Positions 51,705 through 61,062 of a stretch of 64,000 bases of DNA are shown here, piece by piece. The stretch comes from Nocardioides sp. TF02-7. GTDB lineage: Bacteria; Actinomycetota; Actinomycetes; Propionibacteriales; Nocardioidaceae. Positions within the stretch are counted from its first letter, which is position 1; every line of letters begins with the position of its first letter. A program made the position numbers and the translations under genes. The notes under the pieces were generated by a model, which was given only the letters and a program-made list of their open reading frames with translations, ran no database searches and was not told the origin of the DNA. The stretch spans positions 558,001-622,000 of the forward strand of contig NZ_CP092535.1 of assembly GCF_022437945.1 (NCBI RefSeq), in the 5' to 3' direction.

Positions 51705-52351
51705 GTGCCCGCCCGCGTGATCGTCCTCGCCGGCCCGTCCGGGGCTGGGAAGTCGCGGCTCGCGGAGCGGCTCGAGCAGCGGTTCGGGTGGCCGACGCTG
51801 CGGCTCGACGACTTCTACCGCGACGGCGACGAGCCCGGTCTCCCGCTGATCGGCTCCGGCGCCAACGCCGGCCTCGTCGACTGGGACCACCCGGCGACCT
51901 GGCACCGCGACGACGCGGTCGCGGCGCTGCTCGCCCTGTGTCGTGCCGGCGCGACCGACGTGCCCGACTACTCGATCGCCGAGAGCCGTCGCACCGGCTC
52001 CCAGCGGCTCGACCTCGCCGGTGCGCCGGTGTTCTGCGCCGAGGGCATCTTCGCGCCCGAGGTCGTGGCGGGCTGCCGGGCCGCGGGCGTCCTGGAGGCG
52101 GCGTACTGCATCACCCAGCACCCGCTCCTCACGTTCTGGCGACGGCTCACCCGCGACCTGCGGGAGCACCGCAAGCCGCCGCCGGTGCTGGTGCGCCGCG
52201 GCCTGGCCCTCGCCCGCGCGCAGCGCAGGTCGTGCGGCGCGCGACGGAGGTCGGCTGCCGGGTCGCGACCGGCGACCGGGCGTACGCCGAGATCGTCGCG
52301 GCGCACGAACGCAACGGTGAGCGCACCGACGCCGATGGACTGGCCCGCTGA
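51705..52351 (+). CDS. Uridine kinase-like P-loop protein (one deletion)
   Basis: Walker A VLAGPSGAGKSRLAERLEQ and LRLDDFYRDGDEPGLPL (the DDFY of uridine/phosphoribulokinase-type enzymes). Then come DYSIAESRRTGSQRLDLAG, APVFCAEGIFAPEVV (Walker B-like acid) and a lid arginine helix FWRRLTRDLREHRKPPPVL. A base is missing near 52221-52227; corrected length is 215 aa, ending AHERNGERTDADGLAR. The phosphate acceptor (a nucleoside or other) cannot be fixed. It overlaps the next gene by 17 nt. Confidence 0.83.
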
Positions 52352-52871
52352 CGTCCGGCCCGCGGCGCTCGAGCAGCCCGACGGGTTCACCTGCGGCGCG
52401 GCCACGGTCGTCGCCGCGCGGATGCTGCTCGACCCGTCCTACCGGCCCGACGACCTGGGCCGCGAGATCACCGGCACCCACCGCCGCCTGACCTCGACCC
52501 ACAGCTTCCGCGAGCGGTTCCAGCTGCCCTGGCCGCGCCGCCTCGGCACCCCGCCGTGGGCGGTCGCCAACGCGCTCACCTGGCTGACCGGCCGGCGGAT
52601 CGCCACCGTCCACGCCCGTTCCCGCCCCGAGGCCGGCTACGACGTGCTGGTCGAGCAGCTCCGCACCCGCCCGGTCGGCGTCTACGTCGGCAACCGCTGG
52701 CTCCCCCGCCACGTCGTGCTCGCCTTCGCCGCGACCGACGACGGAGCGACCGGCTCCGCGGTCCGCCTCCTCGACCCCGCCCACGGCCGCCTGCTCACGA
52801 TCCCGCGCGACCGGTGGACCCACCACCAGGTCGGCGTCGCCGGCTGGTCCCACCTCTGGTTCGTGGTCTAG
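52335..52871 (+). CDS. C39-like cysteine peptidase-fold protein, function unknown
   Basis: 178 aa, no signal peptide. QPDGFTCGAATVVAARMLLD places a Cys at the start of a helix, as in papain-like and C39 folds. WLPRHVVLAFAATDDG supplies a His and VRLLDPAHGRLLTIPRD an Asp, giving a plausible Cys-His-Asp triad in the correct order. The central RRLGTPPWAVANALTWLTGR resembles related actinobacterial hypothetical proteins. It is translated with the kinase gene. Peptidase activity is an inference from motif order only. Confidence 0.6.
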   Translation: MDWPADVRPAALEQPDGFTCGAATVVAARMLLDPSYRPDDLGREITGTHRRLTSTHSFRERFQLPWPRRLGTPPWAVANALTWLTGRRIATVHARSRPEAGYDVLVEQLRTRPVGVYVGNRWLPRHVVLAFAATDDGATGSAVRLLDPAHGRLLTIPRDRWTHHQVGVAGWSHLWFVV

Positions 52872-52933
52872 GCGCGGGCTGAGGAGGAACGGGCAGCGTG
52901 GCGCTCGCCGGGTCGCCCGTGCCGCGCCGCCCG

Positions 52934-52980
52934 GGACGTCATGCGGATCGTGGCGATCGCCCTCTGCACGTATGACGTCC
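52934..52980. repeat. Palindromic element, copy 2 (arms GGACGTCATGCG / CGTATGACGTCC)
   Basis: 47 bp. The outer arms match the element at 13792 except for one base in the left arm. The core carries GGCGATCGCC, a palindrome unrelated to the core at 13792. Confidence 0.75.
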
Positions 52981-53107
52981 GCGGCTGCGACCCGACCGGC
53001 CGCGCCGACGAGCCGAGCGAGGAGTAGCTCGGCAACCGTCAGGCCCGGGGACGTGCGCGGGCGACTGAGGAAGAGCGAGCAGCGTGGGCGCTCGTCGCGC
53101 CACCCGG

Positions 53108-53155
53108 GGACGTCATACGGATCGTGGGCGATCGCCCTCGCGGCGTATGACGTCC
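53108..53155. repeat. Palindromic element, copy 3 (arms GGACGTCATACG / CGTATGACGTCC)
   Basis: 48 bp with arms identical to those at 13792 and a core holding GGGCGATCGCCC, close to that of copy 2. Confidence 0.8.
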
Positions 53156-53157
53156 AG

Positions 53158-53590
53158 CAGCTGGCGCTGGGCGGAAGCGCAGGGGCCAGGTTTGTGCGGT
53201 TGATGGCAGTCACCAGGTGACAGGGATCCACCACAGAGGCCCTCGAGGCGCGTCGAAGCCAGCCCGCACCGGCACCCCCATGCCCAGAACCCGCGTGGGG
53301 ACAGGGAATCAGCCCACCCGGGTCTGTGGACGACAAGTTTGGCGAACACCCCTCTGCCACCTCCGACGCCGCCAGCCGACAGCGACGCGCAACCCCTCGT
53401 CGTTCCCGTCTCGACCCCAACCACAGAACGTCGACCCCAAGCCACCTGGCACCCGGTCGGAGCAACCAGCCAACCGCCGCGACCACCGCGGTGGGTGACC
53501 GCGTTGCTCGTCGTTCCTCGGTCACCGAGGACGCAGGCTCCGGCTACACCGACCACCGAGGGCGTCGATTCCACGGCCGAACCCGGCCGA
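53158..53590. other. Gene-free stretch with no convincing feature
   Basis: Visibly less G+C-rich than the flanking genes and richer in AC-type runs (CCACCACAG, CCAACCACAG). A Pro/Thr-rich frame of 84 codons at 53339-53593 lacks a ribosome site, homology or high-G+C third-position bias, so I do not call it. No RNA structure is evident beyond the palindromes to the left. Confidence 0.4.
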
Positions 53591-53596
53591 TAGGTT
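53591..53596 (+). promoter_or_regulatory. -10 element of the Ig-like secreted protein gene
   Basis: TAGGTT 7 nt before ATG 53604. Confidence 0.45.
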
Positions 53597-53603
53597 CCTC
53601 CGC

Positions 53604-55184
53604 ATGCGACTGCTCCGCTCCCTCCTCGTCGTCGCCCTGGCTCTGCTCCTCGTCCCGATCGGCGCCTCACCGGCGCGGGCCGACGACAGCAGCGTCACCG
53701 GTATCGCCCTCGACCCCACGGGGAAGCCGCTCCCCAACGTCCACTGGGAGCTCTACACCTGGGAGGGCGGTGAGTGGACGACGCTCCAGTTCGGGCCGAA
53801 GCTCACCGACAGCGAGGGCCGCTTCACCTACGACGGGGTGGAGGTCGGCGGGCAGTACCGCATCTGCTTCTCCGACTCCTACTACGACGTGGACTTCGAC
53901 GCGAGCGACGGCGAGCAGGTGACCCTCTGGCAGCCCGAGGTCCGCCACCGCGACACCTGCTGGCGTGACGCCGACTCGCACGAGACGGCGGAGACCTGGA
54001 GCCCGCCCGCGGACGAACCCTCCGCGACGCTCCCGGTCACCCTGCCGGAGCAGGGCTTCGGCATGGCGGCGGTCAACCCGTTCGTCGTCGGCACCTACCT
54101 GCCCGGTGAGCCGCTCACCGTCGTCGGGCAGGAGCTGTGGCAGCCGACGAACGCCGCGTTCAGGTACCAGTGGATGGCGCAGCGTGACGGCTCGCTCGCC
54201 GAGCCGATCCCCGGCGCGACCTCGGCGACGTTCATCCCCACGGCGGAGCTGACGGGGGCCTGGGTCTTCGCCCGGGTGACCGCCAGCCGTCCCGGCTACA
54301 AGCCGGTCACTCTCCCGACGCCCTTGTCGCAGGTCGGCACCGACCGCGTGCCGGCAACCGCGCCGCTGACGGTGAGCGGCGCTGCGGAGCCCGGCTCGAC
54401 GCTCACCGCGAGCTTCGGCCTGCCTGCGGGGACGAGGAGCGAGCTGACGTGGTACGTCGACGGCGTGCCGCAGCCGGCCGCCACGGCGTACGACTCCGAG
54501 ACGTCGACGTTCCAGGTCTCCGCCGCCCATGCCGGTGCTCGCATCGACGCCCGGCTGCGGATCCACGAGACCGATCCCGAGGGCAACTACGACGGCGGGA
54601 CCGACACCTTCCAGCGGGTCCAGGTGCAGGTCGCCGGCAGCCGCCCCGTCGAGCAGCTGCCTGAGGCGCCGGCCCCGACCGGCCGGGCGGAGGCCGGACG
54701 GTTCCTGGCGGCGCCCACGGGCCTCATCGCCGACCCGGAGGCGACGGCGCGCTACCAGTGGCTGCGGGACGGGGCGCCGATCGAGGGCGCGACCGCGAGC
54801 CGCTACCAGGTGCGACGCGCCGACGAGGACAAGCAGCTGAGCGTCCACCTGACGATCAGCCGCCCCGGCTGGTGGACCGAGCACGTCACCACCTCGGCCG
54901 CGACGACCGTCGCGCGGACCCTCCAGCAGGGCAAGGTCGCGGTCGTCGGGAAGGCGCGGGTCGGCAAGCGGCTCACCGCACGCACCCCCGGTTGGGGGCC
55001 GAGGCCGGTCAAGGTCCGCTACCAGTGGCTCCGCAACGGGAAGCTGGTCCGCGGCGCCACCAAGGCGCGCTACCAGGTCCGCAAGGTCGATCGCCGCAAG
55101 GTCCTCAAGGTCCGCGTGACCGTGACGAAGCCGGGCTATCCGGCGGTCACCAAGGCCAGCAAGGGCCGCAAGATCAAGCGCTGA
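53604..55184 (+). CDS. Secreted multidomain Ig-like protein
   Basis: 526 aa, intact. A signal peptide (MRLLRSLLVVALALLLVPIG) is followed by a carboxypeptidase-regulatory-like module (VTGIALDPTGKPLPNVHWEL, LTDSEGRFTYDGVEVGGQYR). Then come at least three Ig-like units marked by YQWMAQRDG, YQWLRDGAPIEGATASRYQV and YQWLRNGKLVRGATKARYQV, and a basic C-terminus (KASKGRKIKR). This YQWxRxG pattern is frequent in actinobacterial exported proteins that bind surface polymers. No enzyme domain is visible. Confidence 0.8.
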   Translation: MRLLRSLLVVALALLLVPIGASPARADDSSVTGIALDPTGKPLPNVHWELYTWEGGEWTTLQFGPKLTDSEGRFTYDGVEVGGQYRICFSDSYYDVDFDASDGEQVTLWQPEVRHRDTCWRDADSHETAETWSPPADEPSATLPVTLPEQGFGMAAVNPFVVGTYLPGEPLTVVGQELWQPTNAAFRYQWMAQRDGSLAEPIPGATSATFIPTAELTGAWVFARVTASRPGYKPVTLPTPLSQVGTDRVPATAPLTVSGAAEPGSTLTASFGLPAGTRSELTWYVDGVPQPAATAYDSETSTFQVSAAHAGARIDARLRIHETDPEGNYDGGTDTFQRVQVQVAGSRPVEQLPEAPAPTGRAEAGRFLAAPTGLIADPEATARYQWLRDGAPIEGATASRYQVRRADEDKQLSVHLTISRPGWWTEHVTTSAATTVARTLQQGKVAVVGKARVGKRLTARTPGWGPRPVKVRYQWLRNGKLVRGATKARYQVRKVDRRKVLKVRVTVTKPGYPAVTKASKGRKIKR

Positions 55185-55199
55185 GCGCCTGCGGACGGT

Positions 55200-56294
55200 T
55201 CAGCGTCGACCCGACGCCCGCTGCTCGGCGTACCACGGCTTGATCACGTCCATGATCAGCCGGTAGCGCTCGTCGTAGGGCAGGAACGACGACTTCATCG
55301 CGTTGACGCTGAACCACTCGACCTTGTCGAGGTCGTAGCCGAACGCGTCGCGCAGCAGCGCGAACTCGTTGGTCAGCGACGTGCGGCTCATCAGCCGGTT
55401 GTCGGTGTTGACGGTCACGCGGAACCGCAGGTCGGCGAGCAGCTTGATCGGGTGCTCGTCGATCGAGGCGGCGGCACCGGTCTGCACGTTGGACGAGGGG
55501 CACATCTCGAGCGGGATCCGCTTGTCGCGGACGTACGACGCCAGCCGGCCGAGCCGCGCGGTGCCGTCGTCGCCCACCTCGATGTCGTCGACGATCCGCA
55601 CGCCGTGGCCGAGCCGGTCGGCGCCGCACCACTGCACGGCCTCCCAGATCGACGGCAGCCCGAAGGCCTCGCCGGCGTGGATGGTGATGTGGCCGTTCTC
55701 GCGGCGCACGAACTCGAACGCGTCGAGGAAGCGGGTCGGCGGGTAGCCCGCCTCCGGACCGGCGATGTCGAACCCGGCGACGCCGCGGTCCCGCCAGGCG
55801 ATCGCGAGCTCAGCGATCTCCTTCGAGCGGGCAGCCTGCCGCATCGCGGTGAGCAGGTGGCGGACGACGATCCGCCCGCCACTCGCGTCGACGCCCTGCG
55901 CGAAGCCCTCCTGGACCGCGGCGACGACCTGGTCGAGCTCGAGGCCGAGCTGGACGTGGAGCTCGGGGGCGTAGCGGATCTCGGCGTAGACGACGCCGTC
56001 GGCGGCGAGGTCCTCGACGCACTCGCGGGCGACCCGGGTGATCGCCGCGGCGGTCTGCATCACGCCGACGGTGTGGGCGAACGTCTCGAGGTAGCGCACC
56101 AGCGAGCCCGAGTCGGCCGACTCGGCGAACCAGGTGTCGAGCTCGTCGGCGTCGGTGGTCGGCAGCTCGTGCCCCACCTCGGCGGCGAGCTCGACGACCG
56201 TCGCGGGGCGCAGTCCGCCGTCGAGGTGGTCGTGGAGGAGGACCTTCGGCGCTTCCCGCAGCAGCTCGGTCGAGGGCGCGCGTGTAGGTTCCAT
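55200..56294 (-). CDS. add: Adenosine deaminase
   Basis: 364 aa. Zinc ligands and substrate residues: HDHLDGGLR (HxH), [18 protein letters not shown] (His and catalytic Glu region), [12 protein letters not shown], and [19 protein letters not shown] (Asp ligand). [19 protein letters not shown] is also typical. It deaminates adenosine or deoxyadenosine to inosine compounds for PNP. ATG 56294 is chosen because homology starts there; an upstream in-frame extension has none. Convergent with the Ig-like gene. Confidence 0.93.
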   Translation of the reverse strand: MEPTRAPSTELLREAPKVLLHDHLDGGLRPATVVELAAEVGHELPTTDADELDTWFAESADSGSLVRYLETFAHTVGVMQTAAAITRVARECVEDLAADGVVYAEIRYAPELHVQLGLELDQVVAAVQEGFAQGVDASGGRIVVRHLLTAMRQAARSKEIAELAIAWRDRGVAGFDIAGPEAGYPPTRFLDAFEFVRRENGHITIHAGEAFGLPSIWEAVQWCGADRLGHGVRIVDDIEVGDDGTARLGRLASYVRDKRIPLEMCPSSNVQTGAAASIDEHPIKLLADLRFRVTVNTDNRLMSRTSLTNEFALLRDAFGYDLDKVEWFSVNAMKSSFLPYDERYRLIMDVIKPWYAEQRASGRR

Positions 56295-56354
56295 GACTGC
56301 ATTCTTCCAGGGACGCCCTGGCTGGGCGGTCGACGCACGAAGGAGACGTGACGG

Positions 56355-56811
56355 ATGAGGGTGTTCTCGACGTTCGAGGAGATCGAGGCGGCTGCCGGGG
56401 AGGAGCTGGGCACGAGCGATTGGGTGACGATCGACCAGGAGCGCGTCGACCGGTTCGCCGACGCGACCGGCGACCACCAGTGGATCCACGTCGACGTCGA
56501 GCGGGCGAAGGACGGCCCGTTCGGCGGCACCATCGCCCACGGCTACCTGACGCTGTCGCTCGTGCCCTGGCTGGGCAGCCAGGTCTTCTCGCTGGAGACG
56601 CCCGGAGCGAGGCTCAACTACGGCGTCAACAAGGTCCGCTTCCCCACCCCGGTGGTCGTGGGCTCGCGGATCCGCTGCCGGGTCGCGGTCGCGGGCGTGA
56701 CCGACGTGCCCGCCGGCAAGCAGCTCACCCTGCGGCACACGGTCGAGATCGACGGCCAGGACAAGCCGGCCTGCGTCGCCGAGACGGTCGTGCTGCTGCT
56801 CCCCCGCCTGA
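56355..56811 (+). CDS. MaoC-like (R)-specific enoyl-CoA hydratase (one frameshift)
   Basis: Hotdog hydratase with the catalytic pair region [20 protein letters not shown] (Asp and His) and the helix [17 protein letters not shown], then [20 protein letters not shown]. Read as given it runs on to 56951, deep into the convergent gene. One extra C in 56801-56805 accounts for this, and correction ends it at LLLPA with 151 aa, the usual length. It likely hydrates a short- or medium-chain enoyl-CoA. Confidence 0.87.
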
Positions 56812-56829
56812 CCCGTAAGGGTCGGAGCG

Positions 56830-59615
56830 TCAGGCTCCCGGTGCCCGGCGCGAGCCCGGCATCAGCTCCTCGACGAGTGCCTCGGTCTCGGGCTCCAGGT
56901 CGGCGCCGCGCTCGGAGAGCGCGAGGAGCATCTCGTCGGTCGCCGCGGTGACGCCGGGCCCGCCCGGGCCGTCGTCCTCCACCCGGAGCAGGTCGCGCCA
57001 CAGCAGCTGGGAGCCGGGCACCGCCCGGAGCCCGGCGCGTGCGGCGGCGGCCGCTCCGTCGGGGTCGTCGGTGGTCGACAGCTCGACCAGCCGGTGGGCG
57101 GCGGCCTCGACGGTGTCGGCGACCGTGGAGTCGAGCCGGGTGCGGGCGAGCCAGGAGTAGCGCCCGGCCGTGCGGTCGTCGAGGAACGGCCCCCGCACCA
57201 GCTGCAGCGCGCGGCGGAGCAGCTCGCGCTCGGTCTGCGGGGCTGCGTCGCGGGACCGGTGGACGAGCGTGCAGAACGCGTGCCAGTCGACGGCGACCTC
57301 GTCGGCGAGGAACAGCCGGCCCTCGTCGGTCTCGCGCAGCAGGTAGCTGCCGTCGACGGCGTGACCGAGCCAGTCACGCACCCGCGCCACGGTGGCGTCG
57401 CGGACCTCGGTGGTCACGCCGCGCGGCCAGATGGAGGCGGCGAGCACGTTGGGGTGCACGGGCCCGGTCTGCAGGGCGAGGAAGGTCGCGACCTCGGTGG
57501 CGAGCGCGAGCCGCTCCCGGTCCATCTGGCCCGGCACCCGCGTCTCGAGCGGTCCGAGGACGCCGACGCGGACCGGCGCGGGAGGCCCACTGCGCGTCGT
57601 CGCCGGGCCGCGGCGATCGCGGCACGGCGACGCCGGAGCCGGTGGCCGGCGTGCGCTGCTCGCGCGCCTTGGCGAAGATCCCGGCCAGCTGGGCGGCAGT
57701 GCGCTCGGTGAGCCGCACGGCGGTCACGGCGACGTCGAGCAGCGGCAGCTCGAGGTGGCCGGCGTCGTCGACGGTCAGCTGCCAGCGGGTGCCCGGCAGG
57801 GTCGCGGCAGCCACGACGCCGAGCCCGCGGTCGCCGGTGCGGGTCATCGGCTGCAGCCGCTCGACGACCTCCTGGTCGGGCGCGGACCCGAGCAGGAGGT
57901 ACTGCGGGGTGATCCCCGGCCGCCGGCCGGCGCGACCGGAGAGGACGTCGGGCCCGCTGCGGTCGGGGCGCCCGCTCTCGAACCCGGCCACCAGGGCGGC
58001 CAGGTCGTCGACGAGCGAGAGGCTGCCGTCGGAGACGTCGCGGAGCACCGGCGACAGGTCGTAGCCGTGCACCTTCTGCTCGTCGGCCCACGGGGCGGTC
58101 ACCAGCTGCACGGCGATCGCGGAGAGCACCTCGCGAGCCACGGCGTGGGGAGCCGGTGATCGACGCCGGACCGCCCACCGCCTCGAGGTCGATGAGCACG
58201 TCGGCGTCGTCGGCGTCGCGGCCGATGCACACGAGGCCGGGGTACGGCGCGTTGCCGAGCGGTCCGTCGTCGGCCGCGGCCGCGTCGCGGTCGAGCCGCC
58301 ACCGGCGGCCGTCCTTCAGCGGCGTCCACGGGGTGGGGGCGGTCGGGGCGGCGGGGGCGATCCGCAGCTCGATCGCGTCGTCGTCGACGGTGAGCGCGTA
58401 GACCGGCGGCAGCGGAACGCCCTCGGCGCGGGCGCTGACGGCGAGCCGGCGCAGGGCGCGGTCGACCCGCTCCGCGCGCTCGAGGTCGGCGCCCACCAGC
58501 AGCGCGACCTCGGTGTCGACCTCGTCGTCGGCGAGGTCGAGGCCGCGGCGCCGGCGCCGTTCGGCGAGCAGCGCGCCGGCCAGGGTGGCGGCGAGCAGGC
58601 CGCCGCCGAGGAGGTCGCCCGCCAGCCCCTGCACCGGCGCGTCCGCCACCACGGCCTCGGTCCCCGGGCCCCGGTCGTCCGCGCGGTCGGCCCGACGCTC
58701 CGCGGCCTCCCGGACCTGCTCCTGCCGCTCCGTCCGGTCCGGATCCTGCCGGCTCATCCGCTCCGCGCCGACCGCGTCGTCGGGGAGCACGAGGATCCAC
58801 CCCGGCTGGATCAGCCGGCCGATGACGAGCTCGCCGCCGTCGGGCTGGGGCCGCCCCTTGTTGAGCTCGTAGATCTCCTTCCAGCGTCGCCCGTCGCCGA
58901 GGTGCTGCTCCGCGATGTCCCACAGGTTGTGGTGGTAGCGGCCCTGCGGCGGCTGCACCACGACGACCTTGCGGCCGAGGAAGTCGTCGGCGGTCTGCCC
59001 GACGGCGTCCTGCACGCCGCTGACGACGCCGGCGACCGACGCGGCCGGGCCGGAGGGGACGGCGCTCTTCCGGTCGCCGGTCGCCTCCTCGGCGGCCTGC
59101 GACTGCCGGGCGACGTCCTCGATCGCCGCGGTCGTGGCGACCACCGGGTTGCGGTCGCGGCCCGCCGCACCGTCGTCTGCGGACGCCGCGCCGGCGCTGC
59201 CGAGCACCGAGGACCCGACGAGCACGGTGCCGACCAGTGCCCGCGCCAGGGCCTGGGAGCGCCCGGAGAGCGGCACCGGCCGGGGCAGGCCGCCGCCGCG
59301 CAGGAGCGCCACCGCCTCGACGACGACACAAACCGCGAACTGCAACCACGCCAGCCAGACCACGACCAGCAGCACGACGACCAGGGCGTCGAAGGTGAGC
59401 GGCTGGGTGAGGTCGTCGCGCGACGGCAGGCCGGTCGGGTACGGCGGCGGGCCCTGCCACAACCACAGCCCGGCCGGCACGCCGACCAGCAGCACCGCGA
59501 GGGCGAGCACCGCCCCGACAACCGCGAGTGGCGACGTCTTCTCCTTCACCGGCGCGGGGGCGGTGAACCGCTCGGGTCCGCGCTGCGCGCTGCCGGGCTG
59601 GTCGGTGAGGCTCAT
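56830..59615 (-). CDS. Membrane protein with LysM domain and C-terminal BTAD transcriptional-activator domain (two frameshifts)
   Basis: Corrected length 927 aa. Order: two TM segments ([40 protein letters not shown]), a further hydrophobic segment ([20 protein letters not shown]), and a LysM module at about residues 225-275 ([28 protein letters not shown]). Then a hydrophobic stretch ([18 protein letters not shown]), a large middle domain, a winged-helix-like part ([30 protein letters not shown]) and a BTAD-type helical repeat ([31 protein letters not shown]). Extra bases at 58147-58150 and 57586-57588 break it. It ends the tad operon, overlapping the TadE-like gene by 4 nt, so it may couple envelope state to pilus expression; this is inference. 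Confidence 0.82.
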
Positions 59616-60025
59616 TGCAGGGTCTCCGTGTTCGCGGTCGCGCTCGCTTCGAGCGTGAACTCTGGGATTCCGATCAGGTTCAGGGTCTTGGTCCTGACCA
59701 CCAGCCGCGCCCGCACCAGCACGCCGTCCTGCGTCAGGTCGTAGACGATCGACTCGTAGCCCTTGCCGGCGAGGTGGTCGCGGATCCGCTGCTCGGCCTC
59801 GACCGGGTCGATCCGCAGCTCGCCGGTCGCGCGCAGGTGCTCCTCGTCGGTCGCCTGCGCCCCGGCGATCGCGGCGCTCTCGAGGTCGTCGGCCAGCCGC
59901 ATCCGGGCGTTGAGCGCGCCGCCGCCATCGGCGACGAGCCCGGCCAGCACGACCAGCACGACGGCCACACCGACGACGAAGGCCGAGGTGGCCCCTCGGT
60001 CGTCGCGAGCGGCGCGGACCCGCAT
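59612..60025 (-). CDS. TadE/TadG-like pilus assembly protein
   Basis: 137 aa. An N-terminal type IV pilin-like segment (RGATSAFVVGVAVVLVVLAG) is followed by a coiled, mostly polar region (LNARMRLADDLESAAIAGAQ) and a C-terminal beta part. TadE-like pseudopilins sit in the membrane beside Flp pili. It overlaps the gene before it (TGATG) and the BTAD gene after it (ATGA), so all are co-translated. Confidence 0.8.
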   Translation of the reverse strand: MRVRAARDDRGATSAFVVGVAVVLVVLAGLVADGGGALNARMRLADDLESAAIAGAQATDEEHLRATGELRIDPVEAEQRIRDHLAGKGYESIVYDLTQDGVLVRARLVVRTKTLNLIGIPEFTLEASATANTETLQ

Positions 60026-60438
60026 CACTCGACCTCCCCCAGCTGCCGGTAGGGGTCGAGCGGCACGGTGCTCTCGGCGGTGATGCCGGTGCTGCCCGGC
60101 AGCCCGATCAGGCCGAGCCCCTCGTAGGAGACGGTGCAGTCGAGCCGGATCGTCACCTGACCGCCGGGCCGCCAGTCGCCGCCGAAGTGCATTGCGCCGC
60201 AGTAGTCGTCGTCGAGCGACGCGGTGACCGCGGCACGAGCCGCGGCCTCCGCCTCGCCGCGGGTGTCCTGGAGGGACGCGGCCCGGGCGGCGTCGCGGAC
60301 GGCGGCGTCGATGTCGCCCTCGACGGCGACGTAGCGACCGGCGGCGACGACGAGGACCGACATCATCATCAGCACCGGCACGAGGATCACCACCTCGACC
60401 GCCATCGAGCCTCGCTCGTCGCGCGTCCGCACGCTCAC
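60025..60438 (-). CDS. TadE-family pseudopilin
   Basis: 137 aa. RGSMAVEVVILVPVLMMMSV is the TadE-type processing and TM region (G followed by the AVE hydrophobic helix), then VEGDIDAAVRDAARAASLQD. Two cysteines (DDYCGAMHF and IRLDCTVSY) may pair outside the membrane. GTG 60438 overlaps the previous gene by 4 nt. Confidence 0.85.
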   Translation of the reverse strand: MSVRTRDERGSMAVEVVILVPVLMMMSVLVVAAGRYVAVEGDIDAAVRDAARAASLQDTRGEAEAAARAAVTASLDDDYCGAMHFGGDWRPGGQVTIRLDCTVSYEGLGLIGLPGSTGITAESTVPLDPYRQLGEVE

Positions 60439-60824
60439 TCCTCGAACTCCTCGATCGGGCCCTCGACCGTCTCGCGGACCCGGGGCACACCGATCGGTGA
60501 GAGCTCCTGGGCCCGGCCGGTCACCGTGACCCGCACGGTGTCGCCGGTGATCTGGATGTCGATGTCGACGTCCTCGAGCACCCCCGGCCCGACCTGGTCG
60601 GCGAGCCGCTGCCCCGCCTGCAGGGCCAGCCCCTGGTCCTGGTGGATCCGGGCGATCCGCGCCGTCTCCCTCGCCACCGAGTTGGCGGCCTGGTTGCCGA
60701 ACCAGACCAGCGCGAACTGCACGACGAGGAAGATGATGAAGACGAGCAGCGGCATGAACAGCACCAGCTCCACACTGCTGGCGCCGCTCTCGTCGTCACG
60801 GCGGCGGGCCCGGAGGCGGGTCAT
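60435..60824 (-). CDS. tadE: TadE-family pseudopilin
   Basis: 129 aa with the clearest TadE motif in the cluster: SGASSVELVLFMPLLVFIIF, then AANSVARETARIARI and a small periplasmic-type beta domain. ATG 60824 overlaps the Flp gene stop (ATGA). Three consecutive TadE-like genes are usual in actinobacterial tad loci. Confidence 0.87.
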   Translation of the reverse strand: MTRLRARRRDDESGASSVELVLFMPLLVFIIFLVVQFALVWFGNQAANSVARETARIARIHQDQGLALQAGQRLADQVGPGVLEDVDIDIQITGDTVRVTVTGRAQELSPIGVPRVRETVEGPIEEFEE

Positions 60825-61018
60825 TCGTTCAGGTTGATCTGGCTCGACTTGTCCTCGACAGCGGACCTGATCACGGCGACCAGCGCCAGTGCGATCGCCG
60901 CCACCGCGACCGTGATGATGACCCACTCGACGGCGGACACCCCCCGCTCGTCGTCCTTGGCCCGGGCGAGGTGGCCGCGGAGCAGGATCACCGCGTACTG
61001 CAGCTCGGGAGTCATCAT
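60821..61018 (-). CDS. flp: Flp-family type IVb pilin
   Basis: 65 aa. DERGVSAVEWVIITVAVAAI is the Flp prepilin pattern: a short basic leader ending in Gly, then a hydrophobic helix with Glu at about +5. It ends with a short polar tail. ATG 61018 (or the adjacent 61015) has AAGGAACC upstream. It is placed between tadC and tadE, the normal order. Confidence 0.87.
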   Translation of the reverse strand: MMTPELQYAVILLRGHLARAKDDERGVSAVEWVIITVAVAAIALALVAVIRSAVEDKSSQINLNE

Positions 61019-61062
61019 CTGGTTCCTTTCATCGGTGGGAGCGTTCCCCGGCGCCTCGCGGG

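Larger units (their letters stand above)
52872..53157. repeat. Tandem intergenic duplication carrying two palindromes
   Basis: Units of about 110 bp at 52872-52983 and 53053-53157 share GCGCGGGC, GGCAGCGTGG/AGCAGCGTGGG, GCTCG and a terminal palindrome, with small indels between. Each begins near the end of transcription of the kinase/C39 pair. The 70-bp spacer is unrelated. Confidence 0.6.

Noticed and set aside
52975..53220. 82-codon open frame downstream of the C39-like gene
   Set aside because: It runs through the palindromic repeats, has no ribosome site and shows no domain.
53339..53593. 84-codon Pro/Thr-rich open frame
   Set aside because: No ribosome site, no homology signal, and it ends just before a gene with a clear promoter; it is probably chance.
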